A DNA stretch of 39,828 nt, taken from positions 1 to 39,828 of the forward strand of contig JAWOEL010000139.1 in the NCBI GenBank assembly GCA_046482735.1, read 5' to 3'. A program made the translations under genes and the position numbers. The notes under the pieces were generated by a model that was not told the DNA's origin, searched no databases, and saw nothing but the letters and a program-made list of their open reading frames with translations. This stretch comes from JAQICB01 sp046482735. GTDB taxonomy: Bacteria > Bacteroidota > Bacteroidia > Bacteroidales > UBA1715. Shown here one piece after another: positions 33,718-39,828 of the stretch; the stretch's first letter is position 1, and every line of letters starts with the position of its first letter.

Positions 33718-35970
33718 ATGTATATGAATTTCAAAGATAATGAACAGGCTCTTAATACAATAAAATTTGTTAATGCAACAAACAGAGCTATTTTTTTGAC
33801 TGGAAAAGCAGGTACCGGAAAAACAACCTTGTTGCATAATATTGTATCGCATACGCACAAAGAGTATATAATAGCTGCACCTACGGGTATTGCTGCATTG
33901 CATGCCGGTGGAGTAACTATCCATTCTTTGTTTCAATTGCCTTTTGGTGCGTTTGTTCCCGAGCAGGCAGATATGTCTCAGTTGGAGAATGCACAATTTC
34001 CTGTAACACCGGTTTCGTATTTACCTAAAAAAATAAAACTGAATTCTGCAAAGCGGAATTTACTCAAACAAGCAGAGTTGCTTATAATTGATGAGGTAAG
34101 TATGTTGCGAGCCGATTTGCTCGATGCTATTGATTATGTATTACGTTATGTGCGACGTAAACGTTCGCTGCCGTTTGGTGGTGTGCAGGTATTGTTTATT
34201 GGCGATATGCTTCAGTTGCCACCTATTGTAAAAGAGCATGAGTGGAATGTGTTACAGCGATATTATAAAAGTTTATATTTTTTTGATGCACTGGTATTTC
34301 AACAACAAAAACCAATCGTAATTGAACTGGAACATATTTATCGTCAGTCAGACAAAGATTTTGTGTCAATTTTAAATAATTTGCGTACAAATAGTGTGTT
34401 AGATTCAGATATTGAAATTCTTAATCAATATGTTAAACATGATTTTCAGCCCGCTCAGGAGGAGGCTTATATTCATATAACTACGCATAATAAAAAAGCA
34501 CAATTAATTAACGAGGTTGAATTGAGTAAGTTATCGGCACAATCACATTTTTATGATGCTACGGTAACGGGTGACTTCCCTGAACATATTTATCCGCTGG
34601 AATGTAAATCAGAATTTAAAAAAGGTGCACAAGTCATGTTTGTGAAAAATGATTATTCGGGTGAGTCTTTGTATTATAACGGAAAAATCGGAGTTATTCA
34701 TTCAGTAACTGATACCGAAATTTTGGTGCGTTTTCCGGAATCAAATACAACTGTTTCTGTTGAACGGTATACATGGGAGCATAAGCGTTTTGAACTGAAT
34801 AAAACAACCGGTGTGATAGAAGAAAAAGAGTTGGGAACTTTTACTCAGTATCCTATCAAATTAGCATGGGCTGTAACAGTGCATAAAAGTCAGGGCTTAA
34901 CCTTTAAACGTGCTATTATTGATGTGTCTGATGCATTTGCTCCCGGGCAAATATATGTTGCATTGTCTCGTTTAGAATCATTGGATGGTTTGGTGCTTAC
35001 GCAGCCTATTCACACAAGTGTGCCCGAACAAAGTAAACGGTTATTGCAATTTGCTAACAGAAAATTAACAGACCAGGAATTGCACCGTGAATATGAGCAA
35101 GGGGTGCGAAATTATGTGCAGTCGTTTATTCTTGAGGCATTTGATATTTCGGCTTTTCGTTTCGAAATAAACAAACATTTAGAAACGTATACCAAAAGTG
35201 CCCAGCATTCTCATAAACAACAATATAAACCTGAAGTTGAGAAAATACATGAAAAAACACTTCCGGTACTTCAAGTTACTCAATCGTTTCAGACACATAT
35301 TCAAAAAATGTTTATGTCGCAGACAGAACTTTATATCGTACTCGAACGAGTACAGGCTGCGGTTACGTATTTTGAACCCGTGTTTGAAGAAATATCAAAT
35401 AATTTTTTTGCTCTTATTCAACAATTACAATCGGAACGTGGGGTGAAAACGTTTGAAAATGAAATTCGTGCTTTGGAGTTGTCAGGCTTTAACCAATTAC
35501 AAAAAATGCGTAAAAGTGTGCTGATTATAGAAGCGGTATTGAAAAATGAAGAAATACACAAACAAGATATGTTGCCGGCTTATGTTAAGGAGCAACGTAA
35601 AAAATTAGATACAAAAAAAGCATCAAAGAAAAAGACGAAAAAGACAAACAAAACGAAAGATTCACGCTCTACACGTGAAATAAGTTTTGAAATGTTTGAT
35701 GGCGGAATGAGTATTGAGGATATCGCACAAGAACGTGGTATAAAACCTGGAACTGTGGCTCAACATCTATGTTATTTTGTGGCAGAAGGTATGATACTTA
35801 TTGATGATTTGGTACCTGCTGATGTGGTGAAAACGGTGCAAAAATGTGTGAAGGCTTTACAAACTGCATCTCTAAAAAAAATAAAAGAACATCTTCCTGA
35901 TGATTATACGTACGAGGATATTCGTTTTGTTATGGCTCATATGGAAGCGTACGGGGGTGTGTCTTTGTAA
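33718..35970 (+). CDS. PIF1-like ATP-dependent DNA helicase with C-terminal helix-turn-helix
   Basis: About 750 residues. Superfamily I helicase with Walker A FLTGKAGTGKTTLL (near residue 22) and Walker B LLIIDEVSMLRADLLD. IGDMLQLPP is motif III, and AVTVHKSQGLTFKRAIIDV with GQIYVALSRLESLDGLVL are the C-terminal helicase motifs. The order and the sequence DEVSM point to the PIF1/RecD-like group. A Lys-rich linker (KKASKKKTKKTNKTKD) leads to a C-terminal HTH_40-like domain (SIEDIAQERGIKPGTVAQHL). ATG 33718 is taken as start since the -7 element at 33690-33697 would put the transcript start downstream of the alternative GTG 33700; ATG 33724 is also possible. Likely role: DNA repair or replication. 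Confidence 0.88.
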   Translation: MYMNFKDNEQALNTIKFVNATNRAIFLTGKAGTGKTTLLHNIVSHTHKEYIIAAPTGIAALHAGGVTIHSLFQLPFGAFVPEQADMSQLENAQFPVTPVSYLPKKIKLNSAKRNLLKQAELLIIDEVSMLRADLLDAIDYVLRYVRRKRSLPFGGVQVLFIGDMLQLPPIVKEHEWNVLQRYYKSLYFFDALVFQQQKPIVIELEHIYRQSDKDFVSILNNLRTNSVLDSDIEILNQYVKHDFQPAQEEAYIHITTHNKKAQLINEVELSKLSAQSHFYDATVTGDFPEHIYPLECKSEFKKGAQVMFVKNDYSGESLYYNGKIGVIHSVTDTEILVRFPESNTTVSVERYTWEHKRFELNKTTGVIEEKELGTFTQYPIKLAWAVTVHKSQGLTFKRAIIDVSDAFAPGQIYVALSRLESLDGLVLTQPIHTSVPEQSKRLLQFANRKLTDQELHREYEQGVRNYVQSFILEAFDISAFRFEINKHLETYTKSAQHSHKQQYKPEVEKIHEKTLPVLQVTQSFQTHIQKMFMSQTELYIVLERVQAAVTYFEPVFEEISNNFFALIQQLQSERGVKTFENEIRALELSGFNQLQKMRKSVLIIEAVLKNEEIHKQDMLPAYVKEQRKKLDTKKASKKKTKKTNKTKDSRSTREISFEMFDGGMSIEDIAQERGIKPGTVAQHLCYFVAEGMILIDDLVPADVVKTVQKCVKALQTASLKKIKEHLPDDYTYEDIRFVMAHMEAYGGVSL

Positions 35971-36126
35971 GAATTATTTGTATCTTGCATAGTGTATATA
36001 CAAGAATCAAATTATGATTGCAAAATGTGTGGTGTTTGTAATAATTTAAGTGATTTTTGAAAGCATGCTGAGATGTTATTCTGCAATAAATGCAGGATTG
36101 ATATATAATTAATTAATTACCAACGT

Positions 36127-36477
36127 ATGACTGAAGAAGAAAAAAAAGAAATTCGTGAAATTATTGCTCGTGAAATTGAAAAAACGACTACAAAAATAGA
36201 AGAATTACAATCCTTTATAGAACCTGTTTCTCCTGACAATGCGATAGGAAGAGTTTCCCGGATGGATGCAATACAAAATAAAACGATTTATGAAGCAAGT
36301 GTGCGAAATTCTAAAGAACGCTTACGTCTTTTAGAGCACATACAGCAAAATCAATATGATTCTAATTTTGGTGCATGTGCTAAATGTGGTAAAGATATTC
36401 AAATTGAACGACTCCGTTTGCGACCGGAAATCAGATTTTGTGCTCGGTGTTTTACAAAAAAACAAGCCGGGAAGTGA
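36127..36477 (+). CDS. TraR/DksA-family C4 zinc-finger protein
   Basis: A 116-residue protein with an N-terminal coiled-coil hairpin (about 1-75, EEEKKEIREIIAREIEKTTTK) and a four-cysteine zinc finger: CAKCG at about 83-87 and CARC at about 104-107, matching the DksA/TraR pattern. SPDNAIGRVSRMDAIQNK is the family-specific middle segment. Such proteins bind the secondary channel of RNA polymerase and may act with ppGpp. It is short relative to E. coli DksA (151) and lacks DksA's N-terminal part, as is usual for the Bacteroidota form. It is the first gene of a tight three-gene cluster; its TGA stop overlaps the GTG start of the next gene. Confidence 0.88.
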   Translation: MTEEEKKEIREIIAREIEKTTTKIEELQSFIEPVSPDNAIGRVSRMDAIQNKTIYEASVRNSKERLRLLEHIQQNQYDSNFGACAKCGKDIQIERLRLRPEIRFCARCFTKKQAGK

Positions 36478-36941
36478 AAAAGCGGTGCCATATATATATA
36501 GTATGCTTTTTGTGCGTAATCTGTAGTTCTGCAATATTGCATCCGGTACATATTTCTTATACAAAAATTCATATAGCACATGATACTTTACAATGTATAA
36601 CGAAAATATATGAACATGATATAGCATATGTTTTGGGTGATGAATGGAAACAATTACCACAGAATAAGATAGAAGAAATATACAATAGAATGGTGCAATG
36701 TTATGCCAACAATAATTATGTGTTTTTGCAGTTAGATTCAACGAAAGTAGAAGGTGAATTTTATTGGTTATATGCTCATAGTATGCTTTCTTCAGACTAC
36801 GATTCTGTTATGTATACAAACTCCATATTATGTGATATATTTGAGGAACAAAAAAATCTAAGTATTATTTCAGTTAATGCTCATGAAAATGGGCATGTTT
36901 TAGATTGTAAAAATCAAAATATAACTATTACTTTGTATTAA
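36474..36941 (+). CDS. DUF6702-like exported protein
   Basis: A 155-residue protein starting at GTG 36474, which overlaps the DksA-like stop as GTGA. A longer frame from 36438 would lie inside the zinc-finger gene. The N-terminus (KKRCHIYIVCFLCVICSSAIL) is a signal peptide or anchor. The mature part begins HPVHISYTKIH, like the HPxxxSxTEI start of DUF6702 proteins. Its end, SILCDIFEEQKNLSIISVNAH, also fits the family (LLYDxFxxQxNIxxVxVN). DUF6702 proteins are often found in Bacteroidota next to peptidases or other secreted proteins; function unknown. The stop shares one base with the next gene's ATG (TAATG), showing translational coupling. Confidence 0.75.
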   Translation: MKKRCHIYIVCFLCVICSSAILHPVHISYTKIHIAHDTLQCITKIYEHDIAYVLGDEWKQLPQNKIEEIYNRMVQCYANNNYVFLQLDSTKVEGEFYWLYAHSMLSSDYDSVMYTNSILCDIFEEQKNLSIISVNAHENGHVLDCKNQNITITLY

Positions 36942-39601
36942 TGAAACGTAGTATAACTTTTTTTGCACTTGTGAGTGTGTTATTTGTTCAGGTTGCTTTG
37001 GCAACACATAATCGTGCGGGAGAAATAACATATAAGCAAATTTCTGCATATACATATGAAGTTACCATAATTACTTATACCTATACGCCGAGTGAAGCAA
37101 ACGAATACAGAGGACAGTTGCCGGTTGATTGGGGTGATGGTACCACAAGTTATGTGCAAAGAAAGAACAGAGTGTACCTTCCCGATAATTACACCAAAAA
37201 TACATACATTGCAACACATACCTTTCCCGGACCGGGGGTTTTTGAAATTGTAATGGAAGATCCGAACCGAAACTTGGGCATAAAAAATATTTTTGATTCG
37301 GTAAATATTCCTTTTACCATATCTACAACGTTGAAAATAGATCCTGTTTTGGGAGGAAACAGTACACCGGTTTTGCTCAATCCGCCAGTGGATAAAGCAG
37401 CTTTAGGACAACGTTTTGTGCATAATCCTGCTGCTTATGATGTTGATGGAGACAGTCTTTCGTATTCTTTAGCAGAATGCCGTGGTGAAAATGGTAAAAA
37501 AATACCCGATTATTCATATCCGGCAGCAAGTAAAGAATTTCGAGTAGATTCGGTAAATGGTGATTTGATTTGGGATGCCCCGGTAGAAGTAGGCACATAT
37601 AATGTTGCTATGCATATAGAAGAGTGGCGTAATGGAGTGAAAATAGGATTTGTTGCCAGAGATATTCAAATTGAAGTTTATGAATCGGATAATCAGGTGC
37701 CGGTATTTGATTCGTTACCCGATATATGTGTCCGTGCAGGAGATACTGTGCGAGTAACTGTGCGAGCTACCGATGCAGATGGTCAACAATTGAATTTAAC
37801 TGCTCGTGGTGGCCCTTTGGAAGAAACTGAAACCCTGGCTCAGTTTAATGAAGCATCCGGTATTGGAGACGTTTCGAGTGAATTCATGTGGGTACCTGCA
37901 GCATCGGAAGTTCGTAAGCAGCCATATACAGTTGTTTTTAAGGCTGTTGATTCTGGAGCTGATGTGCCTTTGTCAGCATTTCAGTATTTGAATATACGAG
38001 TAATCGGCCATCCCCCGGAAGATTTAGATGTTGATTTTGCTTCGAATGCACATACTATTTCATGGAATGATTCAAATGCTAAAGATGTTGTAAGCTATGA
38101 TTTGTTTCGTAGTAAAAAACCTGTTGCGTATACACCCTCGTATTGTGAATGGGGAATGCCGGATGAGTTATCAGATTCTTACACGTATGTTGGCAGTGCA
38201 GAACAAGGAGATACAAGTTTTGTTGATTCATATAATGACTGGGGTATCAGCCCCGGTTTTATGTATTGTTACCGAATGTTGTCTGCCTATGCTACAGATA
38301 CTGTTAATGGATATATTTCCGATGAAGTGTGTATGTTTGTAGAGCCGGTTTTTCCAGTTATTACAAATGTGAGTGTGGAAAAATCTTCGTGTGAAAGTGG
38401 AGAAATGTTTGTTCGCTGGACAACACCTCAAAATATAGATGAAATGGCATATCCCCGACCATATGAATATACACTTCTTCGATCACGGGGATTTATGGAT
38501 ACAGAGTTCATTGAGATAGCTCATTTTTCTGATGAAAATGATACGGTGTATTATGACAAAGATGTATGTACCGAACAGTATCCGTATACCTATAAAGTCC
38601 AGATGTATTCTCGTATAGCTGATAGTTTAGTGTCAGTGTCGTCTTCTCCTGCGGCCTCTTCGCCCTTACTTACTATAGTGTCGAGCGATAGTCGTTTGTC
38701 TTTGCAAGTGGAGGAGTATGTTGGATGGGAAAATGATACTGTTTTTGTGTATAAAGAGGATTCTGCCGGGAATTTTGATTCTCTCGGGATATTTACTGAT
38801 GGAGTGTTTGTAGATACTGCGTTAACCAATTTGCAGGAATATTGTTATTATGTACAAACATCAGGTTTTTTTGAACATGATAAATTACCGGAACGAGTGT
38901 ATAATTATTCTCAAAAAATATGTGCAGAGCCGGTAGATACCACTCCTCCCGTGCCACTTGCTATGAGTGTTGAGCAAAATTGTGAAAAATATACACATAC
39001 GATTTCGTGGGAATCTGAAAATGATGATGTAAAGCAAGTACGAATATATTATCGTTCGTGTGCAGATGAAAACTTTGAATTATTAGATGAGGTTGCAACA
39101 ACAGAAGAATCTTACGTACATAGTTTTTCTTCAACCGATGAAACAATGTCTTCTTGTTATTATATAACCGCTGTAGATAATGCCGGCAATGAAAGTGAAC
39201 CAACTGCCGATACATGTCTTTATACCTGTCCGGTATATGTATTACCAAATATATTTACCCCGAATAATGATGGTAAGAATGAAATATATGTTCCCGCAAA
39301 AAATAGATATGTGCAGAAAGTTGATATGAAGATATACAATAGTTGGGGTGATTTGGTATACGAAACGGAAGATCCCGAAATAAATTGGAAAGGGGTACAT
39401 ATGAGAACACAGAAAAACTTACCCGATGGTGTGTTTTATTATGTGTGCGATGTATATGAATACTGGTCTAATTGTACATTAGAAGCACGTGTGTTATCAG
39501 GAACCTCGTCATTCATGGCCATGCGAGCAAAGGTGGTACGCACGTCCTGGGCGGTTCGCAGCGGATCGGGGTTGCCGTCGACGCCCTCCGGGTTCACGTA
39601 G
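36941..39601 (+). CDS. Large type IX-secreted protein (gliding motility-associated C-terminal domain), 3' end chimeric
   Basis: Up to about 39505 this is a Bacteroidota secreted protein of some 855 residues. It starts with a signal peptide (MKRSITFFALVSVLFVQVALA) and the common opening THNRAGEITY, a PKD-like domain (LPVDWGDGTTSYV), two cadherin/fibronectin-like repeats (about 180-360), further fibronectin-like segments and a type B type IX sorting domain (about 770-855, LPNIFTPNNDGKNEIYVPA, YNSWGDLVYET, LPDGVFYYVCDVY, RVLSG). After GT near 39505 the frame runs into GC-rich foreign DNA and stops by chance at 39601, adding 33 meaningless residues. Only about 5-8 native residues are probably missing, since sorting domains end soon after LSGT. 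Likely cell-surface adhesin. Confidence 0.85.
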   Translation: MKRSITFFALVSVLFVQVALATHNRAGEITYKQISAYTYEVTIITYTYTPSEANEYRGQLPVDWGDGTTSYVQRKNRVYLPDNYTKNTYIATHTFPGPGVFEIVMEDPNRNLGIKNIFDSVNIPFTISTTLKIDPVLGGNSTPVLLNPPVDKAALGQRFVHNPAAYDVDGDSLSYSLAECRGENGKKIPDYSYPAASKEFRVDSVNGDLIWDAPVEVGTYNVAMHIEEWRNGVKIGFVARDIQIEVYESDNQVPVFDSLPDICVRAGDTVRVTVRATDADGQQLNLTARGGPLEETETLAQFNEASGIGDVSSEFMWVPAASEVRKQPYTVVFKAVDSGADVPLSAFQYLNIRVIGHPPEDLDVDFASNAHTISWNDSNAKDVVSYDLFRSKKPVAYTPSYCEWGMPDELSDSYTYVGSAEQGDTSFVDSYNDWGISPGFMYCYRMLSAYATDTVNGYISDEVCMFVEPVFPVITNVSVEKSSCESGEMFVRWTTPQNIDEMAYPRPYEYTLLRSRGFMDTEFIEIAHFSDENDTVYYDKDVCTEQYPYTYKVQMYSRIADSLVSVSSSPAASSPLLTIVSSDSRLSLQVEEYVGWENDTVFVYKEDSAGNFDSLGIFTDGVFVDTALTNLQEYCYYVQTSGFFEHDKLPERVYNYSQKICAEPVDTTPPVPLAMSVEQNCEKYTHTISWESENDDVKQVRIYYRSCADENFELLDEVATTEESYVHSFSSTDETMSSCYYITAVDNAGNESEPTADTCLYTCPVYVLPNIFTPNNDGKNEIYVPAKNRYVQKVDMKIYNSWGDLVYETEDPEINWKGVHMRTQKNLPDGVFYYVCDVYEYWSNCTLEARVLSGTSSFMAMRAKVVRTSWAVRSGSGLPSTPSGFT

Positions 39602-39687
39602 ATCAGACCCATCTGCACCGCGGCCAGGGGATTTTCCAGGCTCTCGCGGTCGTCGCTCTCGTAGCGGTTGGAGCTTTCGGCCGCAAT
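39506..39687 (-). pseudogene. katG: Foreign internal fragment of catalase-peroxidase (katG)
   Basis: On the minus strand this GC-rich segment encodes NRYESDDRESLENPLAAVQ followed by MGLIYVNPEGVDGNPDPLR and DVRTTFARMAMNDE. This is the conserved proximal segment of bacterial KatG, just before the heme-contacting AGGHTVGK motif. The next residue should be E of NDEET, but the code becomes V, so the join lies at about 39505. The fragment starts and ends in mid-gene, with no start or stop codon. Base composition (about 65 percent GC by eye) contrasts with the AT-rich rest of the window. It is best explained as a misjoined read from another organism. Confidence 0.85.
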
Positions 39688-39828
39688 GCGTGGGTGAGCT
39701 CTTCCATAAATAGCGGATTGCCCGCGGCCCGCTGGAGAATGAGATCTTTCAGTTCCGGAACGATCTCGCCGCCCTCCAGAATCCCCTGGACCAGCTCTGC
39801 GCTCGATTTCAAGGTCAGTTGATCCAGA
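39688..39828 (-). pseudogene. Foreign fragment of an AAA-type ATPase (cyclase/regulator-linked)
   Basis: On the minus strand the segment encodes LDQLTLKSSAELVQGILEGG followed by LKDLILQRAAGNPLFMEELT and HAL. The GNPLFMEELT motif is typical of large predicted ATPases fused to adenylate or guanylate cyclase, LuxR or protein-kinase domains. It is in another frame than the katG piece beside it and has neither start nor stop within the window. The codon use is GC-rich like the katG piece. The junction between the two fragments lies within 39684-39692. Confidence 0.75.

Noticed and set aside
39505..39601. C-terminal 33 residues of the type IX-secreted protein as real protein
   Set aside because: They are read from the antisense of a katG fragment and have no place in a sorting domain, which normally ends a few residues after LSGT.
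39472..39822. 116-residue and 74-residue plus-strand frames at the right end
   Set aside because: Both read the antisense of the katG and ATPase fragments in GC-rich foreign DNA, where long open frames are common by chance.
39506..39828. Horizontal transfer of katG
   Set aside because: Only short mid-gene pieces of two unrelated genes are present, joined out of frame with no mobile element. A chimera is simpler.
1..39828. CRISPR arrays, tRNA and rRNA genes
   Set aside because: No regularly spaced repeats and no cloverleaf other than the tRNA-like part of tmRNA were seen on either strand.

Overview
The window reads as the chromosome of an AT-rich Bacteroidota bacterium, most likely an anaerobic, plant-polymer-degrading member of the Bacteroidales or a relative. 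Supporting signs are type IX secretion sorting domains of both type A and type B, a TonB-dependent receptor paired with a surface lipoprotein, promoters of the TTG-N20-TAnnTTTG kind, a tmRNA with the tag GENNYALAA, a Nudix-type sugar regulator next to xylose genes, and a ferredoxin-dependent 2-oxoacid oxidoreductase.

Layout from left to right. 1-619: no gene. 620-3275: four-gene 2-oxoacid:ferredoxin oxidoreductase operon (delta, alpha, beta, gamma). 3438-3655: small frameshifted DUF3223-like pseudogene. 3698-5099 (minus): CLC-type fluoride/proton antiporter preceded by a clear fluoride (crcB) riboswitch. 5234-10274: xylose block with a Nudix/NrtR-type regulator, a palindromic operator candidate over the promoter, xylulokinase, xylose isomerase, a terminator and aldose 1-epimerase. 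10393-12706 (minus): a Lys/Asn/Glu-rich secreted protein, a small lipoprotein and aroA. 12983-18180 (minus): two tandem GH9 cellulases with BACON-like and CBM6 modules; only one has the type IX sorting tail. 18293-18688: tmRNA. 18908-23760 (minus): 5'-nucleotidase, YebC, a conserved small protein, phosphoglucosamine mutase and class II fructose-bisphosphate aldolase. 23869-25549 (minus): a radical SAM protein overlapping a DUF6873 (GME-fold-like) protein. 25815-30788: TonB-dependent receptor and beta-helix lipoprotein, divergent from a PhoB-like response regulator, with Pho-box-like direct repeats between them. 31104-31884: internally deleted remnant of a ModF-like tandem ABC ATPase. 31989-33341 (minus): glutamate dehydrogenase. 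33718-35970: PIF1-like helicase with a C-terminal helix-turn-helix. 36127 to about 39505: tightly overlapping operon of a DksA-type zinc-finger protein, a DUF6702 protein and a large type IX-secreted protein.

The last 323 bases (about 39506-39828) do not belong to this genome. They are GC-rich and consist of two unrelated coding fragments, both on the minus strand: an internal piece of katG (catalase-peroxidase) and a piece of an AAA-type ATPase of the adenylate-cyclase/regulator kind. They replace the last few codons of the type IX-secreted protein. This looks like an assembly chimera and should not be read as biology.

The best biological leads are the riboswitch-controlled fluoride CLC, the overlapping radical SAM/DUF6873 pair, the PhoB-like regulator with its TonB receptor locus, and the GH9 duplicates with different predicted cell locations.
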